A stretch of 64,000 bases of DNA from Pseudonocardia sp. CNS-004 (lineage in GTDB: Bacteria; Actinomycetota; Actinomycetes; Mycobacteriales; Pseudonocardiaceae), in contig MKJV01000085.1 in NCBI GenBank assembly GCA_001942185.1, positions 1 through 64,000 of the forward strand. Direction: 5' to 3'. Position 1 is the stretch's first letter; the number at the start of each line of letters is the position of its first letter. Under the pieces are notes generated by a model. It saw only the letters and a list, made by a program, of their open reading frames with translations, was not told the DNA's origin and made no database searches. Shown piece by piece: positions 19,397 through 29,767 of the stretch. Made by a program: the position numbers and the translations under genes.

Positions 19397-19510
19397 GAGA
19401 CCGCGGCACAGCTGCACCGAGACCGCGACTCGCGCGCTCGGAGACCGCGACTCGCGGGTGGGGTGTCCCCATCCCCGCGAGTCGGGGTGTGGGTGCGCGC
19501 GAGTCGCTGC
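19397..19510. repeat. 22-bp-phased CGCGAGTCGCG repeat locus A
   Basis: Three contiguous 22-bp units in the CGCGACTCGCG orientation start at 19397, 19419 and 19441. Two in the opposite orientation start at 19476 and 19498. The halves meet in a GGTGGGG-TGT-CCCCATCC hairpin, so the whole locus is a large imperfect palindrome. It lies between the convergent stops of upp and the flavodoxin gene. Confidence 0.85.
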
Positions 19511-19511
19511 G

Positions 19512-19975
19512 TCAGCCGTCCATGACGGTGGCGGCGACCACCGCGCCGAGCTCGTAGCACGCCTCCAGCGCCGCCTTGTCCGGCGCGCCCACGACCTCGA
19601 CGGGCGCCGTGGCAGGTGTCCAGCCCATCCCGTCGGTGATCGACCCGATCGCCTGCACGGCGCCCTCCACCCCGAGGTTGCCGTGCACGTAGCAGCCGTA
19701 CGGCAGGCCGCGGGTGTCGTCGCCGCACACGTAGTACACGGTGTCGAAGAAGTGTTTGAGGCGCCGGACATGTATCCGATGTTGGCCGGCGTGCCGAGTA
19801 CCACGGCATCGGCGGCGAGCAGGTCGGTGGCGGTGGCGGCCAGCGCCGCGCGGCGGACCACGTCGACGCCCGTGATCTCGGGGTCGGACGCACCGCGCAC
19901 GACCGCGTCGAGGAGCTCCGCGGTGGCGGGCGACGGCGTGTGGTGGACGATCAGCAAGCGGGCCACGAACGGCAT
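19512..19975 (-). CDS. Flavodoxin family protein (one frame break)
   Basis: FMN-binding flavodoxin-like protein of about 154 residues, probably an NAD(P)H-dependent electron carrier or reductase. The N-terminus LLIVHHTPSPATAELLDAV is the phosphate-binding loop, and LGTPANIGYMSGA-LKHFFDTVYY is the characteristic flavin-site segment. It is interrupted by a frame break near 19745. The C-terminal part includes YGCYVHGNLGVEGAVQAI. ATG at 19975. Its partner is unknown. Confidence 0.85.
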
Positions 19976-20029
19976 GCTCCCACCCCGCTCAGCGGATAGA
20001 TTGGTCCACGGGCGGGGAGAAGGGGCGGG

Positions 20030-20776
20030 ATGGCCGGGGTCGGTTCGTGGTTCGGTCGAGGGCTGCTCGTGATCGCGGTGTTCGCGATGGTGCTGGTGGG
20101 GGTGAGCGCAGGCGCGGTGCCCCTCCAGCGCCGCGCGGCGGCCGCCCCGGCTCCGGAGCCGGTCGTGCTGCGGGTCATGCCGCTGGGCGCGTCCAGCACC
20201 GTGGGGGCGGGCAGCCCGGAGACGGCGGGGTACCGGGGTCCGCTGCAGGCGCTCCTCGCGCGTGACGGTGTGACGGTCGACATGGTCGGGTCGCAGCACG
20301 GCGGGCCCGCGTCGGTGCCCGACCGCGACTACCAGGGCTACGGCGGCATGACGCTCGAGGACCTGCTCCCGCGCGTCGCGGGGTGGGTGCGCGGCGCCGA
20401 CCCGGACGTCGTGCTGTTGCACGCCGGCACCAACGACCTCCTGAAGGGCGCGTCGGCGCAGGCCACGGCGCGCAGGCTCGACGCCGTCCTCGACGAGATC
20501 GCGAAGGTCACCGATGCGCACGTGATCGTGGCCGGCGTCTGGGCGCCGCTGCGAGGCGACCCGAACGACCGGGCGGAGTTCGACCGCCTCGGTGCCGAGG
20601 TCGTCGCGGGCTTCCGGGAACGCGGCCACTCCATGCGCTACGCCGACGCCTCCGAGCTGCTCGAGCCCGACGAGCTGGCCGACGGGCTGCACCCCAACGC
20701 CGCGGGCTACCGCGTGATCGCGGCGATGTGGGAGCGCCAGATCCTGGCCGTCACGGGTCGGCGAGCAACGCCGTGA
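20030..20776 (+). CDS. SGNH/GDSL hydrolase, secreted or membrane-anchored
   Basis: Intact 248-residue SGNH-fold hydrolase. An N-terminal hydrophobic helix GLLVIAVFAMVLVGVSAGA suggests a signal peptide or anchor, so it acts outside the membrane. Block I is MPLGASSTVGAG with the nucleophile serine in a GAS rather than GDS context, as in many actinobacterial members. The block II glycine is in YQGYGGMTLED, block III in HAGTNDL and block V in LADGLHPNAAGY with the catalytic histidine. The natural ester substrate (lipid, glycan or acyl group) is unknown. Its end overlaps the convergent phosphohexomutase gene by 26 bp. Confidence 0.88.
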   Translation: MAGVGSWFGRGLLVIAVFAMVLVGVSAGAVPLQRRAAAAPAPEPVVLRVMPLGASSTVGAGSPETAGYRGPLQALLARDGVTVDMVGSQHGGPASVPDRDYQGYGGMTLEDLLPRVAGWVRGADPDVVLLHAGTNDLLKGASAQATARRLDAVLDEIAKVTDAHVIVAGVWAPLRGDPNDRAEFDRLGAEVVAGFRERGHSMRYADASELLEPDELADGLHPNAAGYRVIAAMWERQILAVTGRRATP

Positions 20777-22357
20777 CCTCGGCGCGGAGCGCCTCGAGGC
20801 GGGCGCGGGCCGCGTCGCGTGCCGCGGGGAGCGCCGCGGCGTCCGGCACCGGCTCCACGACCTCCAGGTAGGCCTTGAGCTTCGGCTCCGTGCCCGACGG
20901 GCGCACCACGAGCCGCTCGCCGCTGCGGCGCAGCACCAGCACGTCGGGTGCCGGCAGCTCGCGCGTCCAGCCCTCGGGCGGTGTCGCGCGCAGCCGGGCG
21001 GCCGCGGCGTCCCGCACAGTGGGTTCCAACCGCAGCGACACGCCTTCCGTCAGGTGCACCCCGTGTGCGACGGCCAGCGCGTCGAGCCGGTCCGGCAGGC
21101 CCTGGCCGGCAGCTTTCAGGGTTGCCGCGAGATCGCAGGCCAGCACGGCCGCCGCGATGCCGTCCTTGTCGCGCACGGTGCCGGGGTCGACGCAGTACCC
21201 GAGCGCCTCCTCGTACCCGTAGACCAGGCCCGGCCCGCCCCGGACGATCCACTTGAATCCGGTGAGCGTCTCGGCGTACCGCGCGCCGTGCGCGGCAGCG
21301 ACGAGCCGGAGCATCGACGAGGAGACGACCGTGGTGGCCACCAGCGGGTCGGTGTGGCCGCCGCAGCGCAGCAAGTGGTCACCCAGGAGGACGCCGGTCT
21401 CGTCGCCGGTGAGCATCCGCCACCCGTTGCCGGTGGGCACGGCCAGCGCGCAGCGGTCGGCGTCCGGGTCGAGCGCGATCGCCAGGTCGGCGTCGACGTC
21501 GGCGGCCAGCGTGAGCAGCGCGTCGGTTGCGCCCGGCTCCTCCGGGTTGGGGAACGTGACCGTCGGGAAGCCGGGGTCGGGCGCGGCCTGCGAACCGACG
21601 ACGTCCACCTGTGTGAAGCCCGCCCGGTGCAGCGCGTGCACGGCCGTGGCGCCGCCGACTCCGTGCAGCGGGGTGAGGGCGACGCGCAGCTCGCGGTCGG
21701 TCCCGCGGGGCAGCCGGGCGACGCGTTCCAGGTAGGCGTCGGTGACGTCGGCCTCGGTGGCCGCGGCGGCCGTCGGGATCGCGACGGCCGCGGGCGCCGC
21801 CGAGATGGCCGCCTCGATCTCGGCATCGGCAGGCGGGGCGAGCTGCGCCCCGTCGGCGAGGTAGACCTTGTAGCCGTTGTCGGCGGGCGGGTTGTGCGAT
21901 GCCGTGATCTGCACGCCCGCCACCGCGCCCAGCTCGCGCACCGCGAACGCGAGCACCGGCGTGGGCAGGCGCCGGGCAGCACCCGCACCGCGAAGCCCGC
22001 GCCGGCGAGCACGTCGGCAGCGGCCGTGGCGAACGCCGCCGAACCGTGCCGCGCATCCCGGCCGACCACCACTGTGCCGTGCTCGCCACAGCGCGCGAGC
22101 CAGGCGGCCAGCCCGGCCGTCGCCCGCCGGACGACGGCGACGTTCATCCCGGCCGGGCCGGCCCGCACCGGGCCACGCAGCCCCGCCGTGCCGAACCGCA
22201 GCATCCCGGACATGCGGTCGGCGAGCTCGCCCGCCGCGCCCTCGGTGCCGACCATCGCCGCGGCCAGCACCTGCTGGAGCTCGGAGCGGGTGGCCGGGTC
22301 GGGGTCGTCGGCGATCCACCGCATCGCCGCGTCGCGCAGATCAGGCCGAAGGGTCAT
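20751..22357 (-). CDS. Phospho-sugar mutase (phosphomannomutase/phosphoglucomutase; one frame break)
   Basis: Alpha-D-phosphohexomutase of about 535 residues, interconverting hexose 1- and 6-phosphates. It shows FGTAGLRGPV near the start, the phosphoserine loop QITASHNPPADNGYKVY, the metal-binding LDPDADRCALAVP, the sugar-binding YGYEEALGY and the phosphate-binding VVRPSGTEPKLKAYLE. A frame break lies near 21970. The ATG at 22357 overlaps the stop of the purine nucleoside phosphorylase gene (ATGA), so they form a coupled pair, matching the deoD-pmmB order in mycobacteria. It may convert ribose 1-phosphate from phosphorolysis or make mannose/glucose phosphates; sequence cannot decide. Confidence 0.92.
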
Positions 22358-23141
22358 GTGCGCTCGATCAGGTCGCGCAGCAGCGCACCCATCCGGCCCG
22401 CCGCCGCGCGCCCGCGGCCAGCACCTCGTGGTGGTCGAGCGGCTCGCCGGTGAGGCCCGCGGCGAGGTTCGTGACGAGCGACAGCCCGAAGACCTCCACG
22501 CCCTCGGCCCGCGCCGCGATCGCCTCCAGCACCGTCGACATGCCGACGAGGTCGGCACCCAGCGTCCGGAACATCCGGATCTCGGCGGGCGTCTCGAAGT
22601 GCGGGCCGGGCAGGCCGACGTAGACGCCCTCCGAGAGCCCCGGATCGATCTCGCGGGCGATCGCGCGCAACCGCGGCGAGTACAGGTCCGTCAGGTCGGT
22701 GAACTGCGGCCCGGACAGCGGCGACAGGCTCGTCAGGTTGAGGTGGTCGGAGATCAACACGGGTTCCCCGACCCGCAGCCCCTCCCGGATCCCGCCGGCC
22801 GCGTTCGTGAGCACGACGGTGCGGCAGCCGGCCGCCGCGGCAGTGCGCACGCCGTGCACCACCGGCCCGACGCCGTGGCCCTCGTAGAGGTGGGTGCGGC
22901 CGAGCAGCACGAGCACCCTGCGGTCGCCGACCGCCACGGATCGCACCGTGCCGGAGTGCCCGGCCACGCCCGGCGGCCGGAAGCCGGGCAGGTCGGCCAT
23001 CGCGAGCTCGTGCTCCGGCTCGCCGATGACGTCGGCGGCCGGGCGCCAGCCGGAACCCAGGACCACGGCGACGTCGTGGCTGTCCGCACCGGTGGCCTTG
23101 GCGATGGCGGCCGCGGCGGCGGCGGGGTCGTCTGAGCTCAT
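22354..23141 (-). CDS. Purine nucleoside phosphorylase (one frame break)
   Basis: PNP of about 263 residues, splitting purine nucleosides with phosphate into base and (deoxy)ribose 1-phosphate. Diagnostic segments are VAVVLGSGWRPAADVIG, GRTHLYEGHGV, VVLTNAAGGIREG, LPGPHFETPAEIRMFRTLG and DLVGMSTVLEAIAAR. A frame break near 22405 affects only the tail, which in the repaired frame reads LLRDLIERT and ends in the overlap with the mutase start. ATG at 23141 (MSSDDPA). The product may feed the adjacent mutase. Confidence 0.93.
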
Positions 23142-23160
23142 GGTCGGCACCCTATGCGGC

Positions 23161-24775
23161 CTACGCGGTGGTGGGTGCGAACCCGTCCACGAGCAGCTGG
23201 AAGAGCGCCGATGACGCCTGCCCGGCGGCGCGCTGCGGCACGGTGAGCGTGACCGTCCACGCGCCCTTCTCCGCGGGCTCGACGTGCCGCCACGACGTGC
23301 GCTCTGCGTCGGTGTAGAGCAGTTGGACCGCGCCGTCCGCCGTCCCGGTCGGGCCCGCCAGCACGAGGCCCGGCACCTCCTGCCCCGCCTCGGTGGACGC
23401 GGCACGCTGCACCGTGAGCTCCTCGCTGCCGTCCGGGCTCACGAAGCTGACCGACGGCTCGCCATCCACGGGCTGGTACGGGAACGCGGTCCAGCCGCGG
23501 GGCACCGGCATCGAGAAGCCGAGCTCGTCGCTGTGCTGTTCGAGCTCGGTGCTCGCCGGCGTCACGTTCAGCGTGGTGCCGGGGGACTGGCCGCCCAGCA
23601 GCCGGGTGGCGGTCCAGCCGCCCAGCATCCCGGCGATCACCACCGCCGCGCCCGCGAGGACGTACCCGGCCGCCGCCACACCGCTGACCCCGGCCCGCCG
23701 CGGTGGCGCCGCGGGCGAACGCCCGCTGCTCGACGGCGAACGCGGCAGCCCCGGCAGCGGGCCGGGCGACGCCGCGAGCGGCGCGGCGCCGACCGGGGCG
23801 CGCGTGCCGTCGGGCTGGGCGGAAGGGGTGCCGGGCGCGGACCGGAGAGCTCGGTGCGCGGGGCGGGCGCCGGCACGTGCAGACCGGCGCCGATCGTCGG
23901 CGCATCCGGTGAACCGGGGTAGACCGGGTCGTCCGGGTCGTCGATGAGCGGCCGCAGGCGCTGGCGCACCTCCTCGAGCGGCATCCGCGCTTCCGGCTCC
24001 TTGCGCATCAGCGCGGTGATCACATCCGCCACCGGCCCCGACCCGCGCGGCCGCGGCACGTCCCCGTCCACGACCTCGGTGATCGTGGCGACCGGGTCGC
24101 CGCCCACGTCGTAGGGCGGGCGGCCCTCGACCGCCGCGAACAGGGTGGCGCCCAGCCCCCACAGGTCCGCGGCCGGCGTGACCGCCTTGCCCATCGCCAC
24201 CTCGGGCGCGATGTACGCGGGCGAGCCCAGCACCAGGCCCGCGCTCGTCATCGGCGCGTCGGCCACGTTGCGGGCGATGCCGAAGTCGGTGAGCTTCACG
24301 CGGCCGTCGTCGGCGATGAGCACGTTGCCGGGCTTCACGTCACGATGGGTGATGCCGCTGCGGTGCGCGGCGCGCAACCCGCCCCCCCCGTGGCGAAGCC
24401 GACGACCGCGACCTGGGACACCGTGAGCGTGCCGTGGTCGCTGATCATCGTGGCGAGGTTGCGCGACGGCACGAGCTCCATCACGACCATCGGCTCGCCC
24501 TCGACGTCGACCACGTCGAACACGGTGATGATGTTGGGGTGGGAGAGACCGCCGAGCGCACGCGCCTCGCGCATGATCCGCTCCCGCGCCTCGGCCGCCT
24601 CGTGGGACGGCACTCCGGGAGGGACCTTCAGCTCCTTGACCGCGACCCGGCGCTGCAGCACCTCGTCGAAGCCCGACCAGACGGTGCCCATCGCACCGGC
24701 GCCGAGCAGCCCGGACAGCGTGTAGCGGCCACCGATCCGCCGCACCTGCTCGGAGTCCGAGCCGTCCTGTCCCAC
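23161..24775 (-). CDS. Transmembrane serine/threonine protein kinase (two frame breaks)
   Basis: Eukaryotic-type kinase of about 538 residues. The catalytic domain shows a glycine-rich loop LLGAGAMGTVWSG, lysine in VAVKELK, catalytic HRDVKPGN, metal-binding LTDFGIARN and SPAYIAPEVAMGK. A juxtamembrane region rich in proline and alanine follows, then one membrane helix LAGAAVVIAGMLGG and an extracellular domain of about 150 residues of unknown ligand. Frame breaks lie near 24390 and 23850. The GTG at 24775 (VGQDGSDSEQ) is the best start. It may respond to cell-envelope cues, as relatives in mycobacteria do. It lies 20 bp upstream of the nucleoside phosphorylase gene. Confidence 0.9.
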
Positions 24776-25199
24776 CCACCCATTCTGGCCAGCCCGGGAG
24801 CACGCTGCGCCTCCCGACCCCCGAAACCCGTACGGTGGTGCTCCGCGCGCGAGGTGTCCACGCAGCGTCAACGGGTAGCGTCGTCTCATGTCAGGGCTGC
24901 GCGGCCGTCGTCCATGCAGTGCTCGACCGCCCGCCGCGCGCGTAACAGATGCGACGAACGGCCCGAGTCCCCGTTCGGCGCGCGGAGTGGCGACCGTTCG
25001 TCAGCTGCTGCCTGCCCGTCCGCCTCACATCGGCAACCCCTCGGCGCCGAAACCGCGAACCGGCCCGCTTCCGGTTGGTCTACCGCCGTCCGGGTGAGCA
25101 CGATTGGGAGATGCACGTGAGAGCAGCCTCGATGCGCGGTCCGCTGACGCACCGCGCCGTGGCATGCCGACCGGAGGTCGGCCGGGCCGGTGGTGCCCG
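24776..25199. other. Divergent intergenic region without a recognisable gene
   Basis: About 420 bp between the kinase and the M20 hydrolase. Several frames are open but their products are arginine/proline-rich with no family resemblance. It must hold promoters for both divergent genes, but no clear -35/-10 pair or riboswitch was recognised. Confidence 0.4.
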
Positions 25200-26401
25200 G
25201 TGACCCTTCTGGAGGCGCACACCGACCTTCCCGTCGCCGACCTCGCCGTTCCCGACCTCGGCGCGGGTAGTGGCCCAGCCTGGCTCGACGCCTGGCTCGA
25301 CGCCCACCGCGCGACGTGGTCGGCTGGCGTCGATCGTTCCACGCCGTACCGGAGCTCGGCCGGGCCGAGCACCGCACCACACAGCTGATCGCCCAGCAGC
25401 TGATGGCGGCAGGCCTCGAGCCCCGCACCCTTCCCGGCGGCACCGGTCTCGTCTGCGACATCGGGTTCGGTGAGCGCTGCGTGGCGCTGCGCGCCGACCT
25501 CGACGCGCTGCCCCTGCGAGAGGACACCGGGCTCTCGTTCGCCTCCACCGTCGACGGTGTCATGCACGCCTGCGGCCACGACGCCCACGCCTCCATGCTG
25601 CTCGGAGCAGGCCTCGCGCTGGCGTCCGCGCCCGCGCTCCCCGGCCGGGTCCGGCTGATCTTCCAGCCGGCCGAGGAGGTCCAGCCCGGCGGCGCCATCG
25701 ACATGGTCGCCGACGGCGCCACCGAAGGCGTCGACCGGATCTTCGCGCTGCACTGCGACCCCCGCCTGGAGGTCGGCAGGCTCGGCACCCGCGTCGGCCC
25801 GATCACGTCCGCGTGCGACGTCGTCGAGGTCCGGCTCACCTCGCCGGGCGGCCACACCTCGCGCCCTCACCTCACCGCCGACCTCGTCGAGGCCATCGGC
25901 CTGCTCATCACGCAGGTCCCGCTGCTGCTCACCCGGCAGGTCGACCCGCGTTCGGGCACCGTACTGGTCTGGGGTGCGGTGCAGGCGGGCGAGGCGGCCA
26001 ACGCGATCCCCCAGCACGGCGTCCTGCGCGGCACCCTGCGCACGGCCGACCACGCCACCTGGGGGGAGCTGGAGGACATCGTCCAGCGGCTGGTGGAGTC
26101 GGTGCTCGCCCCCACCGGGGTCACCTACGAGCTCGACCACATCCGCGGCGTCCCGCCCGTCGTCAACGAGGCCGTCAGCTCCGGCATCCTCGCAGGTGCC
26201 GCCGTCGCCGTCGGCGGTCCCGACGCCGCCGCCGAGACCCCGCAGTCCAGCGGCGGTGAGGACTTCGCCTGGTACCTCGAGCACGTCCCGGGGGCGATGG
26301 CACGCCTCGGCGTCTGGCCCGGCCACGGCCCGATGCGCGACATCCACCAGCCCACGTTCGACCTGGACGAGCGCGCCCTTCCCTTCGCGTCCGCGTCCTG
26401 A
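25200..26401 (+). CDS. M20-family metallopeptidase / amidohydrolase (one frame break)
   Basis: Zinc-dependent amidohydrolase of about 400 residues, of the AmiB/HipO type that releases acyl groups from amino acids or related amides. Metal ligands appear in ALRADLDALPL, HACGHDAHASML, FQPAEEVQPGG and SSGGEDFAWYLE. The dimerisation-domain histidine is in SPGGHTSRPH. A frame break near 25318 separates the first 39 residues (GTG 25200) from FHAVPELG. Substrate unknown. The position next to the phosphorylase, kinase and lpdA genes resembles the mycobacterial amiB region. It is followed by repeat locus B. Confidence 0.9.
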
Positions 26402-26441
26402 CCCAAGCCGCCCTCGCCGCTTTGACAGCGTGACGGCCTGA

Positions 26442-26506
26442 CCCCAACTCCGCGAGTCGCGGTGTGGATGCACGCGAGTCGCGATGTGGATGCGCCTGAG
26501 TTGTCC
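26442..26506. repeat. 22-bp-phased repeat locus B, left of the DUF559 gene
   Basis: TGACCCCAACTC leads into units at 26451 and 26473, each starting CGCGAGTCGCG and exactly 22 bp apart, and a degenerate third at 26495. The reverse complement of locus C begins TGACCCAACCCC and continues with the same units, so B and C are inverted copies flanking the gene between them. Confidence 0.85.
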
Positions 26507-26613
26507 ACATCGCGCTCGCGTTGTCCACAGGTTGTGGCGTGGGCTGTCGAAGCTCCGTTCCCGCGGGTCAATCTGCCGGAATGGGGACTTCGAGGCTCGG
26601 GACTCATGGTGCG

Positions 26614-27578
26614 ATGGCACGGCAGGAGGCCATCGTCCGATTCGGCATCCAAGAAGTACGGCGGATGCAGGAGGCGGGTCGCTGGCGGGCGTTGTGGTCC
26701 GGAGTGCTACTCGACGCCGACCGGCTCACCGATCCGCTCGCCCTGGCGTCCGCGGCGCTCGCGCTCGGTGGGCCCGGCGCCGTGCTGGCCGGTCCCACCG
26801 CGGCCTACGTGCACGGCTGCCGCAGCATGGATCCGATGCCGGTGCACCTCGCCGTTCCGTACGGGCATTGGCTGCGCTCCCGACCCGGGCTCGTCGTGCA
26901 CAACGGTCGGCACCTCGACGCTGATCGAGAGGTACGGGACGAGCTGCCCGTGTTGAGCTTGGAGCGGGTGCTCGGTGACATGCTCTGCCGGGCCCGGCCC
27001 TCGGACGCCTCGCTCTCGTCGACGAGGCACTGGCGATGGTCGATCCCGATCGGCGGGAGGCGTACCGCGACACGCTCGCGCGGAGGTTGGAGCGCCGCCG
27101 CGATCCGAGGGGCCGCCGTCGAGGCGCCCGGATCCTGGCCGTCGCGACGGGCCGGGCCGCGTCCCCTGCCGAGAGCTGGTTCCTGTGGCGCATCGTCGAT
27201 TGCGGGTTTCCTGCGCCGTCCGTCAACTGGCCGTTGTACGCACCGGACGGTCGGGAGGTCTACCGGCTGGACTACGCCTGGCCGGAACTGCGGATCGCAG
27301 TCGAGTACAACGGATACGCGGTGCACAGCGGGCACGAGGCCGAGGATGCCGCCCGCGCCGAGGACCTGCGGCGTCGCGGATGGATCGTCATCGTCGTGGA
27401 GGCCGAGGACCTCGTCCGGCCCGGCCGGTTCGAAGCGGCGCTCGAAGCGGCGTTCAGGCAGCGGGGAGTCGACGTGAGCGGTCGCGTACCGCGGGCGCTG
27501 GAGGGGAGACGCCACCGTGAGCCTCGTGACCGGCCCATTCGCACCGGGCGCCGGGCACGGTCGTCGGCCATGCACTGA
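26614..27578 (+). CDS. DUF559 / Vsr-like endonuclease-domain protein (one frame break)
   Basis: Protein of about 320 residues in two parts. The N-terminal region (VRFGIQEVRRMQEAGRW, VLAGPTAAYVHGC, PVLSLERVLGDML) resembles AbiEi-antitoxin-like domains common in actinobacteria. The C-terminal region carries the DUF559 fold related to very-short-patch-repair endonucleases: ESWFLWRIVDCGFP, RLDYAWPELRIAVEYNG, then DLRRRGWIVIVVEAED. The acidic residues D and E in LDYAWPELRIAVEY and the glutamate in SPAESW fit a PD-(D/E)xK-like site. A frame break lies near 27010. The start at 26614 is taken from family length; ATG 26581 is also possible. It is flanked by inverted copies of the 22-bp repeats, which is unusual. 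Biological role unknown. Confidence 0.78.
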
Positions 27579-27620
27579 CTGCGCGACTCGCGTACACCCA
27601 GACCGCGACTCGCGGGGTTG
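27579..27620. repeat. 22-bp-phased repeat locus C, right of the DUF559 gene
   Basis: Two CGCGACTCGCG cores at 27582 and 27604, 22 bp apart, followed by GGGGTTGGGTCA. It begins directly after the DUF559 stop and ends at the stop of the convergent gamma-glutamylcyclotransferase gene. It is in the inverse orientation of locus B. Confidence 0.85.
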
Positions 27621-27622
27621 GG

Positions 27623-28078
27623 TCAGAGGGACTTGCGGCTCGGGCGGGTGCGCAGAGCCGCGACGTAGTCGTCGGGGGCTCCTGCCTGCTCGGCGGCGTC
27701 CGCGATGACTCCCAGGTAGCGGGCGCTGGGGAGGCCGCCCTCGTAGGCGTCCAGCACGTACACCCAGGCGAGGACGTCGCCCTCCAGGGTGTGCACCCGT
27801 AGCCGCAGCTTCTTGTGCAGGCCGAGCTCGCCGCCCTCCCAACGGTCGAGCTGCGCGGTGTCGAGGTCGGACACGTCGTAGAGCACGACGAACACCTGTG
27901 AGTCCGGGTCCTCGACCACGGTGGAGAGCGCGCCCTCCCAGCCGAAGTCCTCACCGCCGAACGTCAGCCGCCACCCCATGAGCCACCCGGAACCCGCCAT
28001 CGGCGAGTGCGGGGCCCGCTCCTTCATCTGGGCGGGATCCATGTTCGACCCGTAGGCGGCGTACAGCGGCACCGCCAC
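27623..28078 (-). CDS. Gamma-glutamylcyclotransferase-like protein
   Basis: Intact protein of about 151 residues with the GGCT fold. The phosphate-binding-like signature YAAYGSNMDPAQM opens the domain, followed by GWRLTFGGEDFGWEGALSTV and VYVLDAYEGGLPS. The glutamate in STVVEDPDSQ lies where the catalytic acid is expected. Family members cyclise gamma-glutamyl peptides or amines to 5-oxoproline; the substrate here is not known. The GTG at 28078 was chosen because the motif normally starts within ten residues of the N-terminus. It is divergent from lpdA across 67 bp. Confidence 0.82.
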   Translation of the reverse strand: MAVPLYAAYGSNMDPAQMKERAPHSPMAGSGWLMGWRLTFGGEDFGWEGALSTVVEDPDSQVFVVLYDVSDLDTAQLDRWEGGELGLHKKLRLRVHTLEGDVLAWVYVLDAYEGGLPSARYLGVIADAAEQAGAPDDYVAALRTRPSRKSL

Positions 28079-28145
28079 AGAGTAGAGCGGCCCCTCCCGC
28101 GTACCGTGCTCGGGGAACCGAAACGGACAGGAAGGGCGTGCTCCG

Positions 28146-29548
28146 GTGACCCGGATCGTGATCATGGGAGGCGGCCCGGCGGGCTACGAGGCCGCTCTGG
28201 TGGCGGCCCAGCACGGAAGCGACGTCACCGTCGTGGAACGCGACGGTATGGGCGGAGCTGCGTGCTCGACGACTGCGTGCCGTCGAAGACGTTCATCTCC
28301 TCCGCGGGCGTGCGCGTCGACATGCACCGGGCCCCCGACCTCGGGGTCATCACGGATCCGCAGGCGGTCGGCGTGGACCTGCCCACCGTGCACGCGCGGG
28401 TGAAGGGCCTCGCGCTCGCCCAGTCGGCCGACGTCCGGGCGCGGGTGGAGCGGGAGGGGGTGCGGATCATCCGGGGCACCGCCGCGTTCAGCGGAGGGGA
28501 ATCGGCCCACGCACCTCACCTCGTCGAGGCCCGCACGGCCGAGGGCGGTAGCGAGGAGCTCCCGGCCGACGTCGTGCTCGTCGCCACCGGTGCCACCCCC
28601 CGGGTCCTGCCCGACGCCGCCCCGGACGGGGAGCGGATCCTGACCTGGCGACAGCTCTACGACCTGCAGGAGCTGCCGGAACACCTGGTCGTGGTCGGCT
28701 CCGGCGTCACGGGCGCGGAGTTCGTGTCCGCGTACGTCGAGCTCGGCACCCGCGTCACCCTCGTGTCCAGCCGCGACCGCGTCCTGCCGGGCGAGGACGC
28801 CGACGCCGCGGCCGTGCTCCAGGACGTCTTCGCCGAGCGCGGCGTCGAGATCCTCGCCCAGGCCCGCGCCGACTCGGTGCAGCGGGATGGCGACGGTGTG
28901 GTCGTCACGCTCGCCGACGGTCGGACGGTCACCGGGTCGCATGCGCTCATGACGGTCGGGTCGGTGCCGAACACCGGCGACCTGGGCCTGGAGAAGATCG
29001 GCGTCGAGACCGGCCGCGGTGGCTTCATCTCCGTCGACCGGGTGTCGCGCACCTCCGCACCCGGCGTGTACGCGGCAGGCGACTGCACCGGGCTGCTCAT
29101 GCTGGCCTCGGTCGCCGCGATGCAGGGCCGGATCGCGATGTGGCACGCGCTCGGCGAGGGCGTCGCACCGATCAAGCTCAAGACGGTGGCCGCCGCCGTG
29201 TTCACGCGGCCGGAGATCGCCACGGTCGGCATCAGCCAGCGCGCGATCGACGCCGGTGAGGTGCCGGCCCGCACGATCATGCTGCCGCTGTCGACGAACC
29301 CGCGCGCGAAGATGCAGGGGCTGCGTCGCGGGTTCGTGAAGCTGTTCTGCCGCCCGGCCACGGGGGTCGTGGTCGGGGGCGTGGTGGTGGCACCGGTGGC
29401 GAGCGAGTTGATCCTGCCGATCGCGCTCGCGGTGCAGAACGGGCTGACGGTGGCCGACCTCGCCCACACGTTCTCGGTCTACCCGTCGCTGTCCGGCTCC
29501 ATCACCGAGGCGGGGCGGCAGCTGATGCGGCACGGAGACCTCGACTGA
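28146..29548 (+). CDS. lpdA: NAD(P)H-quinone reductase, LpdA type (one frame break)
   Basis: Flavoprotein of about 468 residues in the dihydrolipoamide dehydrogenase superfamily. FAD site IVIMGGGPAGYEAALVA, second nucleotide site LVVVGSGVTGAEFVSAYVE, FAD-binding YAAGDCTGLLMLASVA, and C-terminal interface region VFTRPEIATVGIS. The frame breaks near 28257. Repair by one base gives GGAAVLDDCVPSKTF, with only one cysteine of the usual redox pair, as in mycobacterial LpdA, which acts as a quinone reductase rather than a lipoamide dehydrogenase. It lies in the same neighbourhood as in mycobacteria. A 0.2-kb repeat-bearing gap follows. Confidence 0.9.
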
Positions 29549-29571
29549 CAGCCCCCGTCGCGCCCTGTGGC

Positions 29572-29704
29572 CGCGACACCTGCGCACCCAGAGCGCGACT
29601 CACGTGCATCGATACCGCGACTCGCGGGAGTTGGGGGTGCCCCAATTCCGCGAGTCGGGGTTTGAGTGCAGCCGAGTCGCGGGCTGAGTGCAGCCGAGTC
29701 GGGG
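29572..29704. repeat. 22-bp-phased repeat locus D
   Basis: Units starting at 29572, 29594 and 29616 run in the CGCGACTCGCG orientation; units at 29649, 29671 and 29693 run in the opposite one. All are exactly 22 bp apart within each half. The halves are joined by a GTTGGGGG-TG-CCCCAAT hairpin. Located 23 bp beyond the lpdA stop. Confidence 0.85.
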
Positions 29705-29767
29705 TCGGGGGTGGGTCGGGGGGATCCCCGATGTCGAGGGGGCGCGCCGGCGCGGAGCATCGGGGGC

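Noticed and set aside
19397..19510. CRISPR array
   Set aside because: Units are contiguous at 22 bp with no unique spacers, they invert within the locus, and no cas gene is present.
24335..24889. Longer kinase N-terminus from 24889
   Set aside because: The 38 extra residues have no kinase features. The GTG at 24775 starts just before the glycine-rich loop.
26399..27640. Classical insertion sequence around the DUF559 gene
   Set aside because: No transposase motif and no target-site duplication is visible. The flanking repeats also occur elsewhere without a gene, so it is reported as a hypothesis rather than a mobile-element feature.
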